A stretch of DNA of 64,000 nucleotides from Helopsaltes ochotensis. Lineage: Eukaryota; Chordata; Aves; Passeriformes; Locustellidae. This document shows positions 52,070-64,000 of this stretch, in pieces. A program made the translations under genes and the position numbers. How positions within the stretch are numbered: position 1 is the stretch's first letter; each line of letters begins with the position of its first letter. The notes under the pieces were generated by a model. That model made no database searches. It was not told the DNA's origin and worked only from the letters and a program-made list of their open reading frames with translations. The DNA is taken from NCBI GenBank assembly GCA_013400155.1, contig VXBM01000239.1:62001-126000 (forward strand), written 5' to 3'.

Positions 52070-52520
52070 GTCTTTCAGCCACAGATTCAATTAAGGAGGT
52101 CCAATTAATCGCCTCGATTTTCTTCTTCTCTAAAGTCTTCAATTACAGCATGCTCAAAACTACGCACTCTTAGCTGCAACTTTACAAGGCTCAATTTGCA
52201 AACAGATTTAAGACCCAAAACTAATGTTGTGCTACAGGATAGGCGATTGCAAATGAAATGAAGTACAAAATACCAGATCCTGCCTGAAGTTTGAGCCTTT
52301 TCGAAGTGCCCGCTTGTGAAAGATATTACTGTGCTATGAAAGTGTATCTCCCAGATATACACACGCCACAGTCACTGAACATGGGAACATTCAGGGAGGG
52401 AGCTGCAGCGTGCTAAATGAAACGCGCCATACAAAGCTGTCTTTCAGCTGCGAGTCATGACATCCTGCTGCTGCTTTAATCCATACCTTCTACAATAAAG
52501 CCAGCAAATTCTATGCTGGT
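52070..52520. promoter_or_regulatory. Candidate conserved non-coding element
   Basis: Compared with its flanks this block retains unusually many CpG dinucleotides without being GC-rich. It also holds several homeodomain-type cores (CCAATTAATC, TTCAATTACA). This look is typical of constrained distal enhancers. The minus strand also has a small open frame ending EHAVIEDFREEENRGD, so a terminal exon is the alternative. No alignment could be run, so the call is an inference. Confidence 0.25.
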
Positions 52521-53338
52521 TTTGTAGAGCCTTACCAAGTCAAAAATAAATTGATGTTTCAGCAACATTTTATGCCTGAAATTCATTTTTGAACGTTTTG
52601 TACATACTTCAGCACAGAATACTGAAGGTCTGCTGAAACAAAATCAAACAAGCTGGCACAAATATCTGCATTTCAGTAACAACACTGTTGACCATCATTT
52701 GTATCTCAAGATATTTGGAGCATGCACCACCTGTTTCCAACTAGCTCTCACACTGCACAACCACACGATTAATGACAGCTGCTAAAAAGTTTAAAATATC
52801 AGGGAAAACAAATAAAAGTTTAACAGCAGCCATGCAGAACTGAGGCAAGTCACGGTCTTTTGCTAAATATGAATCATTATAACACATACAATACTCCAGT
52901 AACTTGTATTTGCACTTCACAGACTCCCCTCACCACCATTGTAACTCAAAAGTTAAGAGTTTCTGTCTGCAGGAACGCTGATGCCTCTGTGCAACAACTG
53001 TTTCTAGGCCAGGAGGGTGAGCAGGCTGCCCCTGCACTTCCAGAGTTTTACAGGCATAAGCAATCCCTAGCAGAGACTTCCCAGTACACATCCCTAACAC
53101 ACACATTCATCCTATTTAGCTAGAAACAGAAAACAGGGCGAAAAGCCTGCTCAAGAAGGGACACCAAGTGCACAAATGCCAATCAAAAAAGAAATTTTAA
53201 ATGAATGAATCCCAAACCATAATTTTTTATTCCCCAAAATGTATAAAAACTGATAGACAGCAAGAAAGTAAAGGTTATAGATAACTGATGAGCCAGTAAA
53301 TAGATTTTATAATGTCCACTAAGTGCATTGCCACTATA

Positions 53339-53396
53339 TTTGAAAGCGCATTTTACTTATGAACACCAGCATTCTTGCTGGTGCTTTGCTTTCAAA
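53339..53396. other. Two-part inverted repeat (hairpin)
   Basis: An inner perfect 8-bp stem (CACCAGCA, TTCT loop, TGCTGGTG at 53364-53383) is nested in an outer perfect 9-bp stem (TTTGAAAGC at 53339, GCTTTCAAA at 53388). The 5' internal loop is longer than the 3' one (16 against 4 bases), so it is not a standard pre-miRNA shape. Confidence 0.6.
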
Positions 53397-54185
53397 AGTA
53401 TGCAGAACTCTCCCTGTGTAAAAATCCTTCTTTCTAGCACAGCAAGACATTGAAAAGAGCGACTTTTTATATGCTTAATTCAGAGTTTCACAAAAAATCA
53501 CATGCTTACAGTAATTCACTTGATTTCTCTATTTAGGACGGGTTTTTTTTCCCAGAAATTAGAATACAGAATTCTGGTCCTAAGTAGCTGATAATTGCTT
53601 TTCTGTTAATCCCAAAAGGAGGAGAAAGGAATAACACAGGAAAAAATTGGTACTTAAAATTAATACACTTATGTTTCACAAAAGAAACCACTGCAACATA
53701 GAAGTCTTTCAAGGCCTTAGGTTTCTGACCTGGTCACAACTTTATAGATGATGGACATCACCACAAGAGCACCACAAGCAAAGAATCCTTTCTCAAAGTT
53801 TCAGCTAAATAATCCCTAAAAGCAACAAGAAACAAGATCAAATAGTTCATCTATTTAAATGAGAATGAAAAAATAGCTGAGAATAACTTCCTATTCCTGT
53901 ATTTTGTAAATCCACATACCTGCTCTTTACTACTTTGAGAAAGAATCACGGCATACTGTTTACAGAGTTATTTCTTCTATGTGGATAAGAGAAGTATGAA
54001 TTCAACCACACCCTTCAAGAAGCTTCAAAAATACCATTTCTCAGTATGAATTTTCTCAGACCCTGGCAACCTTACAGAATAGTCACAGCCCCAGCCAGCA
54101 AAGAGGTCCTCTCATGATGTTTTGAATAGATACAACGCCTTGACTTATTAAACTGACCATACCTGCCCATCACAATTTCTCTCAG

Positions 54186-54282
54186 GCATTCAGCATGAAA
54201 GATTAATAAAGAGCATGTGGATCAAACAAGCAACAGCCCCTGAGATCAAGAAAAGCAAATTCCTGCAAGAACACAGTTGGAG
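54186..54282 (+). other. Candidate exon, plus strand, unidentified
   Basis: Both splice sites are strong: acceptor ccatcacaatttctctcag and donor GTTGGAG|GTAAGTT. The 97 bases are open in one frame, starting IQHERLIKSMWIKQATAPE and ending KFLQEHSW, a Lys-rich stretch. No neighbouring plus-strand exon could be linked to it with confidence. It may be an exon of a lncRNA or a chance pair of sites. Confidence 0.25.
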
Positions 54283-56129
54283 GTAAGTTCCTGCTATCAA
54301 GTACTGTTTGCACAAAGCAGCATAGGAGTGCAAATCATGAACTCTCAGGAGACTCCCACATCCCATCTGCATACAAAGGCAACTTTCAAGTTTTAAAACT
54401 TAACCTATGGTTTGGGACAAACTCCTCAAACATTACTCCTTTAAGCAGTAATACACATTCATTCCTCTCTCAAAAGAAAATAATTACACCAAAAGCAGAT
54501 TACAGAGAAACAGGAATATTGAAGAATTAAGTCTCATAAATGCAGAATATTAGGATTGATTTTTATGGCTCATAGAACAAACTTCAGTTCTTGCACACGA
54601 CAGGGGGGTCTTTTATGCAAAAACACCTTGAGAAAAAGCAGATAAACATTAAATATTTTCCAGCAAAACAGAACTTGACATTTGTCATATATTGAGCATT
54701 ATCACTTTAAAGCCTCATCTAATTTAGTTCAAAACATAACCCATATCACATGACCTGTTCCAGAACTGTAGTATGGAAGCAAGCAGAGCTTAAGAACAAA
54801 GTGGCTTCACAGCTTCCTTCACGCTGACACATTCATAGGAGCAGTCACCCCTTTTGGAATAAGAGAACAAAATTCTGTGAATCTTATTTTTTTATCCCAA
54901 CATTCTGCATCTGGGGATTTTCTCACAGTGTACTAAGGGTTAACCTGAAAGCATTTAATAGAGAGTACTCTGTGAATATTAGGATCTTGATGGTTGGTGG
55001 TGTCAGCTTTGGAAGCTGGCTGTTGGGTCAGGCCAAGAGGATTGATGGAAAACAAGGTAATCAAACAGATGTCACAGCACTTTGGGCTTTCTTCCCTGTC
55101 ACCAGGGCCAAGTGGCATTGCTGTGTACAGCACAATCTCCAGGTATGGGAAATCATAGCATATGGGATGACTGAACAGAAACAACAAACCAACACACTAA
55201 ACAAAAACATGGTGGTTTTTTACCTAGAAATCTACTTGGAAATTAGGCTTGAACTGCCATAAAAGCGTTCTAACCCAAGAGCATTTGGTCACTGGTGATT
55301 ATCAGCAGAAGAGATAGGTTGGTATTGGCATTGTCAAGACAACATCTAATAAAATGAAATAACCATGGACTGCAAAAGGCATTCATCGCCAAGCACTGTC
55401 ATGTTTTAACATCCTGCTGAGTTTGTACACTTGTGGGATACGGGCTTATATTGGAGCAGCATGTGGAGCCAATATCACATCAGGCCTCACAACCTGATGC
55501 TAGAAATCCACTTCTTGGCCATTTCCAGTAAAGATTCTCACAAGTTCATTTAGTCCTGGACATGTCTTCAGATCCATGTCCACTTTCTTCCCAAAGAAGC
55601 TGAACTTGTGTCAAAGAAAACTAGACTACACCTTGTCAATGGCTCTCCAAGGATTCCCTCCCCGCTACATACTCCGGACAGGGTGTTTGGCTACAAGGAA
55701 GGACCCAATGAAACTGTATCTCTAAAGAGGCCCAGAAAGTACAGACTCCACACTGCTCATTCTGATGTTTAATGGGGGTGGTATTTAGCTTGCATGAACC
55801 AACTTAAGATATTTTATACTACATCTATAAAAGCAATGAAAGAGCTCTCCTATGCAACACAAATAGTTTCAAACACAGCTATCTCTGTACCTGTCACTTC
55901 ACAAAGGCACCTCTGGCTATTCCTACGGACACCAAACCCAGAGAACATCTTGTCACCTTCATCTGGAAGCTCAGACCTACTGCACTAAAATTAGCACACT
56001 GAAGGTATTTCATTTACACTTTTTAAAACACACAAGACACTTCTTTGTAGAGATATTGCAAGGTTTTGGAACACACGAGGTATAAGACTACCACACTTTT
56101 CTCAAAATACTTCTAAAAAACTTTACATG

Positions 56130-56659
56130 TGAAGTAACTTTAAAGTTTTATTTATTATGAGTGGAGCTCATTTGGGAACCGAGGGGCACAGACTGACCAT
56201 GCCCAGGCTTCTCCCCCACTCAAGAAACGGCCTTTGACTACGAAGTGGAAGGGAGCAGGGTCATTGTGGGTGTGGAGTTTCACAATAAAGTTCATCATAG
56301 AATGTACAAAGGATCAATTTTACCAAGAAAGCTGCTGCTAATTCTTTTACTCCATTAGGAGTGGTCATCCATTTTCAGCAGCTGCTTCTTTAACAGGTGT
56401 TCCTCTCTTATCTTTCACTTTCCACAACAGGACATTCCCCTGTTCATTCTTTTCCACTATGTTGCCTCTTGACTTTTTGCTACTCTTTTGGCTCCTTGAC
56501 CCAAAACTGAACCAAGTGTCCTGCAGCAGTTGTTTGTTAAGGACTGCACAGCTTACAGTGAGACATGAGCAACACTTAGTGTCACCTTCCCTGTGACAAA
56601 CACGGGGTTCGTTTTCCTCAGCTGTCAAACATGCCTGCCCACACCTCTTCCAGCGTGAC
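56130..56659 (-). other. Candidate terminal exon with 3' UTR and poly(A) signal, unidentified
   Basis: The minus strand has a strong acceptor (cattaacttgttcctttcccag) ending at 56660. The frame VTLEEVWAGMFDS then runs to a stop at 56618. About 460 bases of possible 3' UTR lead to overlapping AATAAA signals (complement at 56147-56156). A second frame in the same exon stays open to 56365, is Cys- and Lys-rich, and ends VKDKRGTPVKEAAAENG, so the coding frame is uncertain. No A tail or target-site duplication was seen, which argues against a retrocopy. No family recognised. Confidence 0.3.
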
Positions 56660-59600
56660 CTGGGAAAGGAACAAGTTAATGTTTGACTTCTGGTTTAATT
56701 GCATACTTTTTCTAGTGGTTACTTGACAGCAGAGCCTGGTGCTATGCAGGTTGTTTGCGTGGGCTCCAAAGTCAGCAGTTTGTATTTCTGAATCAAGATT
56801 TGAGAGGTTACATAAACACATTTATCTTTGTGGTCTTTATTTTGGAAGGGGAGAAAAGTAAGTGTGCAGCTAGGAAGGAGCACAGCAGAGGATTGGAAGG
56901 CAGAGAACAGACCAGAAACATACTTCAAGTGCTGCATTATGTAATACAACATACAAATGCTCTCTCATGAGTGTTTCACCTATGCATGCAGGAGTTCTAT
57001 GGCTTGATTTCCTTGATATGCCAGTTCCTAGCCAGAAAAAATTCACCATCCATTTTTCCCAATCACGGCAAGTCTAGGACCTCTTTGCTTCATGCAGGTG
57101 CATGAGATGCAGCACATTTTGCAGCAGCAGTTCTTTAGTTCTAGGTGTGTGCATTGCCTCCCTGTTTCAATGCTGACTGACAGGACTCCAACACACAACA
57201 CAGGGCACACAAAATCAGCAGGATCGTTCTACTGCAGAGGGAATAAAGCAACCTGAACAACTGACAAGCTAATGCAAAGTAAGGATATACTCTGAACAAC
57301 TCTGCATTAACTCTTTTCAAAGTGAACCTAATTCTCAAAGCAGACAGTAGAATTTACATTCACTGGCCAATTAACTCCAGTGAGAACAGTATCTCTTGAA
57401 AGCAGAACATGCATTTGAAAATAGCCACCATAAACCTTCTCTACCTCATGCCTATGTAAACAAACATTAAGAACCTGACATATCCATGGCAACTTGTGCT
57501 GTGGAAACAGGAATTCAACACAACCTTTTTAAAAATTATGCCAGTTCTTTTACAAAGAATTCACTGAAAGAACTATAAACCCTGTAGGGTGACACCATAA
57601 TAATAAATTTAAATGTCTGTGCGGGCCTAACTTGAAACAAGCACCTGCAGGAAGGAACCCACAGGGATTTCAGCCTGATACTACCAGCCTTGGAAAAGGT
57701 ATTTCACTGCCATAAAGACTCCACACGTCCTCTCACTCTTCAACACTGCTGGTCTGTTGAACCAGAATGACATCATACAGCACTGCTCTCAGCCTCTAAA
57801 GGAACCTAAATTAAAAAATAAATCCTTCAGCTGTATTGCTGTGTCAATGCTTCAAGACAAACCAGCTTATATCAGTGCAGCCTCCTTGCTTAGAAAATAA
57901 CAGGACTGGGATTCCAGTAAAATTTAAATTCTGCAATCTTTCTGTATCCTTATAAATCATGAATGATAGTACAAAAACTACACCATACATCTGAAGTCCT
58001 TGAGAAAGGAGCTCTCTTCAACAACAGCAGGGAACCAAAAAAGAAAAGGAAGAAAAAAAGAATTTGCATTTTCCATATATAAAAACTAAGGAAAATACCA
58101 CCAGGTTAGATATATTTAACCTATCAGAATTTTAAATTATTGCTCTTTAACCTGAGGATACTATAGCAGAAGAATTTAAACACCACTTAGGAATTCATAA
58201 ATGAAAACCTTGGGCTTACATACTAACTTTTAATGCAGAAAGACAAGTCTGAGAGTTTTAATTCTGTAGCTACAGACACAAATTAATCCTTACAGCATTA
58301 CATTCTGTGTGTGGAAAACAGGGCCAGGAATTAAACATGCCCTTCAGCAAATCATAATTCAACAACATGTCTAAGATTAAGATGCTGACAGTTCTGTCTC
58401 CCAGGCCCAAGTTCCTGCTACCAGAGTACACTGCCTCTTATTCATGCATTTTAATTGCCAGGTTTAGAAAAAAAGGCATGCAAGATAAAGGCTGCTATCT
58501 GCTAATGAGGGAATGGTTTATTTTATATCTTAATTCTGACTCGGAGGAATGAGCTAAGCAGTCTGAAATCTTACAATCTGGTATCAAACTTATCATGGGG
58601 TTTGAAGAGTCTAATTTCTCCCTGATCCTTAAAGCAATTTTACATACAGCTAGGGAAGAAAGATGATTCTGGAAGTTTGTGCATCAGTATACACTTACGA
58701 TATCAACTGGAAGATATTTAGAGACATGAAATGGAAATCAGCCAGAAGATTTATAAAAATATTTCCCCCTCTCCCCCAATGCAATATTACTTTCTTTGAA
58801 GAGCAGGGAGTGGAAATGAGGGAGTACAGATGTGCAATTTTGACATTATCACAAAATGAGAAGGTGATTAACATGGGCCCAGTGCTATTAACCACTTTGA
58901 CACCCTTTTAATTCGAATGTCCCTGCTTTCTGGAAACCCTTCTAGGATTTTCTAATACTCTTATGGTTAAAAAGCAGCTCAGTAAATCAGCTAATCCTGC
59001 CTCTCAGGACTGAGGGAGAAAAACATGGTCTAGACATAGTTAATCTGTGCCTTATGAGGAACTTTAAAAATGCCAATACCACAGTCTTCCCAAGCAATCG
59101 TTTCAGTGGGTCACAGCTCTTTTCTAGTGTCCATTTCCAGTCTCTCTGTTGCAGTTTAAGCATGTTACCAGTGGGTCTGCTGTCAGAGAGACTAGACTGA
59201 AAAATGCTGTCTGTGTTTATACCTCACGTGAAGAAAACTCTCCCTTCCCTCTATAGTCTTCCATTCTAAATGTAAGGGAAACACTTGTTAAATCTCTCTG
59301 TGGATAAAATAATTACATTTTCAAGACATCACTCTCTACTGTCTTGTAATTGAGCTTTTCCTGGGGTGAAATGCTTAAGCCTAGCATGAAGGACTGTTAT
59401 GTGATATGTAGAAACTCATCCTGCTTACATATCACAGTCCATGCAAGCTCTTCGCAGCAGCTGTGTTAACAGAATCGTATATGGCTTCTCAACTGCAACA
59501 TCCCCAGAACTCTTTGCACAAAACTTAGTCTCCTCCTCCACAGTCGTCTTGTACCAAGATGATAAATGGAGGATCTTGAATCTTGTCCTAATCCAAAACG

Positions 59601-60425
59601 CATGGTTTTCTCCCTCCCAGACTGCTTCTTCTCTGTCCTCAAGTCTCTCTGAGCCCTATCCACATTTTCCAACACACAGCAATTCCAAGCTTGATACCAT
59701 CTGCTGCTAATACTGCACAGCCTTAATGTTTCACTTAAGTCAAAATTAGTGACAGAACCCTGCAGAGAGTATTCAGTCTCCACATCCTCTGGTCTGACAG
59801 TGATCCTGAAACTATTTAAGGCTTTTCACCAACTTTATGGTATTTAGAGGAACATCCTTGCTTATAATACAGAAAAAGCCATTAGAATAACTAACTAAAC
59901 TAAGAACACACTTTTTCCTCCCAAAAAAGACTGGATGCCATGCCATAAAAGGAGATTTGACTGGTTGTGAATTTTGGTTTGAGAAAATCCACATTTATGT
60001 TTATTTAACACTTCTTGTACTTATTAGTAGAAAAACTTATCCAATGGTTCACATTTGGTGCAATGTTTTTGCAAGCGGACTCCAGAACTCTCCTGCTTCT
60101 TTCCCACCTGACCCACTTAGATACAGGTCCGGCTTCTCTCCCTACTTTAAGAACTTTATCCGTCCACATGAAAACTGATAATGGTTCTGTGACCAGAAAG
60201 CAGGTCACCCAAATTATCCTTTAAGCTTCACCTGCTTTCCAAATTAGCCCTTTTGTAAGTGTTCTTCATCATCTTCCTTATATAAGAAGCATGCCTCTGC
60301 TTCTGTTTCTGCGTGTCAGGTATAACTACAGCTTACCCTGCAATAAAGATATATCTGAAACAAGTGTACTGAACACACAGTCTAGAATTTTTTTAAGTTT
60401 TCTTGGGAAGAAAGTTCATTCAAAC

Positions 60426-60563
60426 CTTTTCCATAAGGGTTACAACCAATTGATGTTTTAGAATATTTTCACCACTCGAGTCTTTTATTAGTTGTCTGCA
60501 GCCCAATTTATAAACACCCAGCAGCATTTCACATTCAAGTAAACAACGGTCCAGTCTGGTAAA
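60426..60563 (-). other. Candidate coding exon, minus strand, 46 codons, unidentified
   Basis: A very strong acceptor (gacttttttttccccag) is followed by 138 open bases and a weaker AAAAG|GTTTGA donor. The segment is an exact 46 codons, reading from FTRLDRCLLECEMLLGVYK to LKHQLVVTLMEK. Its phase matches the possible terminal exon at 56659. The residue composition looks plausible for a helical protein, but I recognise no family. Chance is a real alternative because many such segments were examined. Confidence 0.3.
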
Positions 60564-61410
60564 CTGGGGAAAAAAAAGTCTTATGTTGCAGATGTAAATG
60601 ATCTCACTGACCACCAAACATCTCCTTGGGGCTAAATGAGGTCTCCTGCCTCCTGTCCTGGTTGAGCTGTGCCAGCCATGCTGTGCACATCCCACCATGC
60701 CTGCAGCTCGTTCTGTGTAGCCTCCTGCCAGGACCTCACAAGGACAAAGGATGACCACGTCACTGGAGCACAGCTACTGCACACAGCAGCCACATCTACA
60801 GCTACTTGATATTGTTAATTATAGACAGCTCCTCGGGAAGCCGTCTGTACATGTCTGAATTCACTGGATGGAGGTAACTGTGAGAAAAGAAGAATTTAAG
60901 CAGTGGAACAAAACACCTGCCCTTCTCCATGGAATAGCCACGAGTGCTTGTTTTGGCCACGGCTTATTGCACACCATGGAAGGCTACCCAGAAGCAGCTC
61001 CCAGAAGAGATAACCACATCCAATTAAGAACTACCAAAATATTTACTTTATTCAAACTTTTCACTTGCTGCATTTCTGGTCTCTACTCTGCTCCAGTCAT
61101 TCTGCACAAAGCTGTAATACAAATATAAACACAAATTTCCACAAGAGACAAGATACCACAGAACATCCTCTTAGCAGGGCTGACAGAAGAGCTGGTGTTA
61201 TGTCTTGAAGAGTAAAGCAGTACAACTGTTTTGAGCTATCATTCAGACCCAGTATTATCAGCTGACTAAATTTTTACCTTTCACACTAAGGCACTGAGCA
61301 CCAGAGCCTTCCCTGAACCAGAGAGGGCAATGATGAGAGGCACAGTAGATAAAAGAGAGCTCTCAAAATTAGGAATTCATCTCAGAGTCTCATAATTCCA
61401 TTATTATGGT

Positions 61411-61474
61411 TTCAGTTTGTGAATTTTACAGATCTAGCAGCCTTCAATTTGTAGGTTCTACAGATTTAGCATCC
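61411..61474. repeat. 32-bp imperfect tandem duplication
   Basis: The block at 61411 (TTCAGTTTGTGAATTTTACA followed by GATCTAGCAG) is repeated at 61443 (TTCAATTTGTAGGTTCTACA followed by GATTTAGCAT). A partial third copy (TAAGTTGTAAAA) follows. The divergence suggests an old duplication. Confidence 0.8.
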
Positions 61475-62039
61475 TAAGTTGTAAAATCAGTAAGGAACTC
61501 TAAACAGTATATTCAAATTACCTTTGAGGGTTAGAGGATAAGATGCCAATTTAAGAAAAAACAAAATCATGTTTGGCACAAGCAAACAGATGCAGTTTCT
61601 CCTGCCTAGATAGGAAAAAAAATTAGAAAATCTTATCTCTTTGGAAGTCAGTAACTTCTTTATTGTGTATGCAATTAGTAAAGCCATAAAAAGATAAGTT
61701 AAAGAGCTTCACAATGTAACAAAAGCTAAGAGAGAGACAAGCCTTCCCCAATCCATTCAACGTCACATGTCAGTGATCAAAATCTATTAAAAAAATAATT
61801 AAACCCCCTTTCAATTTCCCCAGAAAGCAGTTTGGTTTGTAGAACTCAACCATATACAGGGCAATAACAAACCACCATGTGACCCCCTTAAGGAAAGGCC
61901 ATGGGAAAAGAAAAAAAAAAGAAATTTGTCTGGAGTTTGTGTTGGCCAGGCAAATCAATATACTTAGTCATAACTCAACTGCACTACTTACAAAGCAAGT
62001 AATTGTTTTCCCCCTAATGCCATCTCTCATTTTTAACAG

Positions 62040-62127
62040 AGAACAAGTTGCCAAAGTACTCAGTTTGCAGCAGATCAAACTGGCTTTGCTTGACAGCAAA
62101 GAAAAGCAGAGAAAAGCAGTCTACTGA
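62040..62127 (+). other. Candidate terminal exon, plus strand, unidentified
   Basis: The acceptor gccatctctcatttttaacag is followed by a 28-codon frame, EQVAKVLSLQQIKLALLDSK to KAVY, and a TGA. The composition is helix-like, but no family is recognised and no partner exon is identified. Confidence 0.15.
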
Positions 62128-63460
62128 TGCAACAGTTAAGCAGTAACACAAAAAAACACCCAAAAAAACAACCCGGTTACAGCTCAAAGTCAACCACAAC
62201 TACTTTCTTCAGCTGCCTTGGTGTATAAACATTATTACACAATGACATTTCCAAATCCCTTAAAGCAAATCTTGCTTTTTCAGTTCATAAAGTTTCACTG
62301 TCACAGAAAATACCCGATGACTAATTCAGGCCCAGAAAGTGTCTAAGACCATTCAGGACCTTAGACTTCACTGAAATAGAAGTGAGTTCTAAATGATATT
62401 AATGATCTGACTTTTAGTTTTAATAATGGGGTTTGGTTTTAATTTCATTATGTTTTTATAAAGCTATCAGCATGACATACATTTCACAGGACTTAACTTC
62501 AAAGGGTTAAGATTAAGTTACGGAATTCTTGCAATACCTGCTGTAGTTTTTTATAGTATTAAAGAAGCCATCAACAATAACTGAGAACATATGTTTAAGA
62601 CTAGGCTAAAGTTTATTCCAAAAGGCAAAAATTCCCTTCAGCTTTATATAATTATTTAGAACAGCACACGTATTAAAGAAAATATTTTAACTTACTTGCA
62701 TATTCAAAGTATGTGGCATACTCTGTAATTTTCTAAGCCCGAAACATCATAACCACAGCAATCTTTAATTAATTACCTAGTTCTCAAAATCCCCCTCTTC
62801 CTTCCTCCCACCCAAAGATATCTCCACATCACCCAGTTTTGAAGCAACTTCAAGAACTGCTGCCCAAGAGGGGTGTTTCAATATTAAATACTTTTACCAT
62901 TAGAAATGGATCCTATCAGCTTTGCTGAGCACAGCAACTACTTTCAGTAAACACAACAGGGAGAAAATTCCCAAGAAAGTCTTTTAAGTTCACATCAAGC
63001 CTAAAAGCATTTTCAATCTAAGCCTGTAAGTATAAAGCACCCCCTAGGTCTTACAACAAGTAATGCGAAAGTGCAAAACTCAGAAGACCACAAATGAGGC
63101 TTTGCAAAAAAAAACCCAAAAAAAACGCAAGCTCCAAAACCCTCAGCTTCAATTCCAACACTACCCTGAAGCACAAGTGTAATCTGAGCTGTACCATTCC
63201 ACTCACATTCCAGGTAGAATGGATTTTATGTTTACAAAATGTGTCTTCTCAAATCTCGCTACCGATGTTCCATCCCGTCTATAAAAACTTAATCACAAAC
63301 ATTTCACAAAAGGCAGCTCATTGGCAAATGAATCTTCTCTAAGTTAAAACACAGAAAAATTATGTTACACATAAATATGGTATTGCAAAGGAAGCCTTAA
63401 AGAGAGATGCATTGAAAGAAACCATCTCTTAAGTCAGTCACTTTATGCCTAAAACATTTT

Positions 63461-63720
63461 TCAAGCACCTTCATTGACCAGATATGTACAAGTCACAGGA
63501 AGATGATGCTGTATTTTAAACTTCGAAACAATTCTCCTCGAGACTCTGTCCAAACACTCAGTAAGCAGCAGACAGGATACTTTTGAAAAGCAAGGCACAA
63601 GCCCAGTATTAGGTGCGGCAATAATCCTGGTGCCTTTGAGATTGACTCCCTGGTTCAGCTCCAGCAGGCACATCTTATCACATGCAAGGATGGCAATGGC
63701 ATAGGGAAATACCAGGAAGT
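63461..63720 (-). other. Candidate coding segment, minus strand, unidentified
   Basis: A frame of 85 codons follows a modest acceptor (cagccttgttttag) and ends in TGA at 63461. It reads FLVFPYAIAILACDKMCLLE and later LNQGVNLKGTRIIAAPNTG. It is one of the longer open frames of the right-hand region. It could be a decayed exon or chance. Confidence 0.15.
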
Positions 63721-64000
63721 CTAAAACAAGGCTGTTTACAGCCCCTGACCAACCCTGGTTACATAAAGAGGAAAGATAAGAATTAAAGCTCTAGGAGGGG
63801 GAGATATTCTTGTCAACCCAGGAATAACAATAGTTTAATTTCCAAACATTCTGGCTCTGCACAAGAAAGGAGTATTGCTGAGCACGCAGGCTTCACCCAG
63901 GAGCATTAAGTGTTTTCAGATGACAAGGCAAACATTTTCCCTTATTAAAGCCTATCTCCCTCCCATTTTATCTGCATGCGAAGTTCATTAACAAGGAGAG

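Larger units (their letters stand above)
37732..64000. other. Gene-poor region with scattered candidate exons
   Basis: This is AT-rich DNA with one CR1 fragment, simple repeats, and the splice-bounded candidates listed separately. No long open frame, known domain, tRNA or rRNA is seen. It may be intergenic, or the intron of an unrecognised minus-strand transcript. Confidence 0.45.

Noticed and set aside
60640..60780. Less AT-rich stretch with TCCTGTCCTGGTTGAGCTG, resembling the start of avian LTR elements
   Set aside because: The similarity is limited to a few bases; no LTR ends, target duplication or internal region can be seen.
61500..61610. Minus-strand segment with good acceptor and CAAAG|GTAATT donor
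   Set aside because: The frame open through to the donor has unusual, very hydrophobic text, and the better-looking frame stops early; kept out as too uncertain.
1..64000. CRISPR arrays, operons, tRNA or rRNA genes, phage or viral genes
   Set aside because: None are present; the repeats seen are simple tandem repeats and CR1 fragments of a vertebrate genome.

Overview
The window is vertebrate nuclear DNA, very probably from a bird. It is AT-rich with long gene-poor stretches, has one compact CpG island, and carries three decayed CR1 LINE fragments. One of these keeps the typical avian CR1 3' end with its ATTCTGTG-type tail. No prokaryotic or viral gene organisation is present, and almost every open frame is short chance noise.

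The one gene I can name is DISP1 (Dispatched homologue 1, the transporter-like protein that releases lipid-modified Hedgehog). It lies on the minus strand. The first coding exon (15167-15703) holds a 31-base piece of 5' UTR, the ATG and the first 168 codons plus two bases, between a good acceptor and a perfect AG|GTAAGC donor. Positions 1-15166 are the following intron; no later DISP1 exon (transmembrane and sterol-sensing parts) is seen, so the gene continues off the left edge. About 7.2 kb upstream of the coding exon, a CpG island (about 22785-23270) with a CTG|GTGAGTG donor on the same strand looks like the promoter and non-coding first exon. It contains a (GGGGCC)4 tract and a 129-codon upstream frame.

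Region by region: 1-15166 is DISP1 intron with two CR1 fragments, a 38-bp tandem duplication, a perfect short palindrome and a phase-neutral 63-base candidate cassette exon. 15167-22864 is the first coding exon and the intron before it, with a 104-base assembly gap at 21497-21600. 22865-23270 is the promoter and exon 1. 23271-64000 contains no gene I recognise. It has one clear CR1 3' end, several small tandem repeats, a T22 tract, a two-part hairpin and a CpG-bearing block that could be a regulatory element. It also has several splice-bounded open frames.

Two sets of these frames on the minus strand are mutually phase-compatible: 60563-60426 with 56659-56618, and 50549-50423 with 48794-48623 and 37731-37664. 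They could be the 3' ends of an unrecognised upstream gene or lncRNA, but chance has not been excluded. I found no clearly new biological system. The most useful leads are these exon chains, the possible DISP1 cassette exon, and the repeat-bearing DISP1 promoter.
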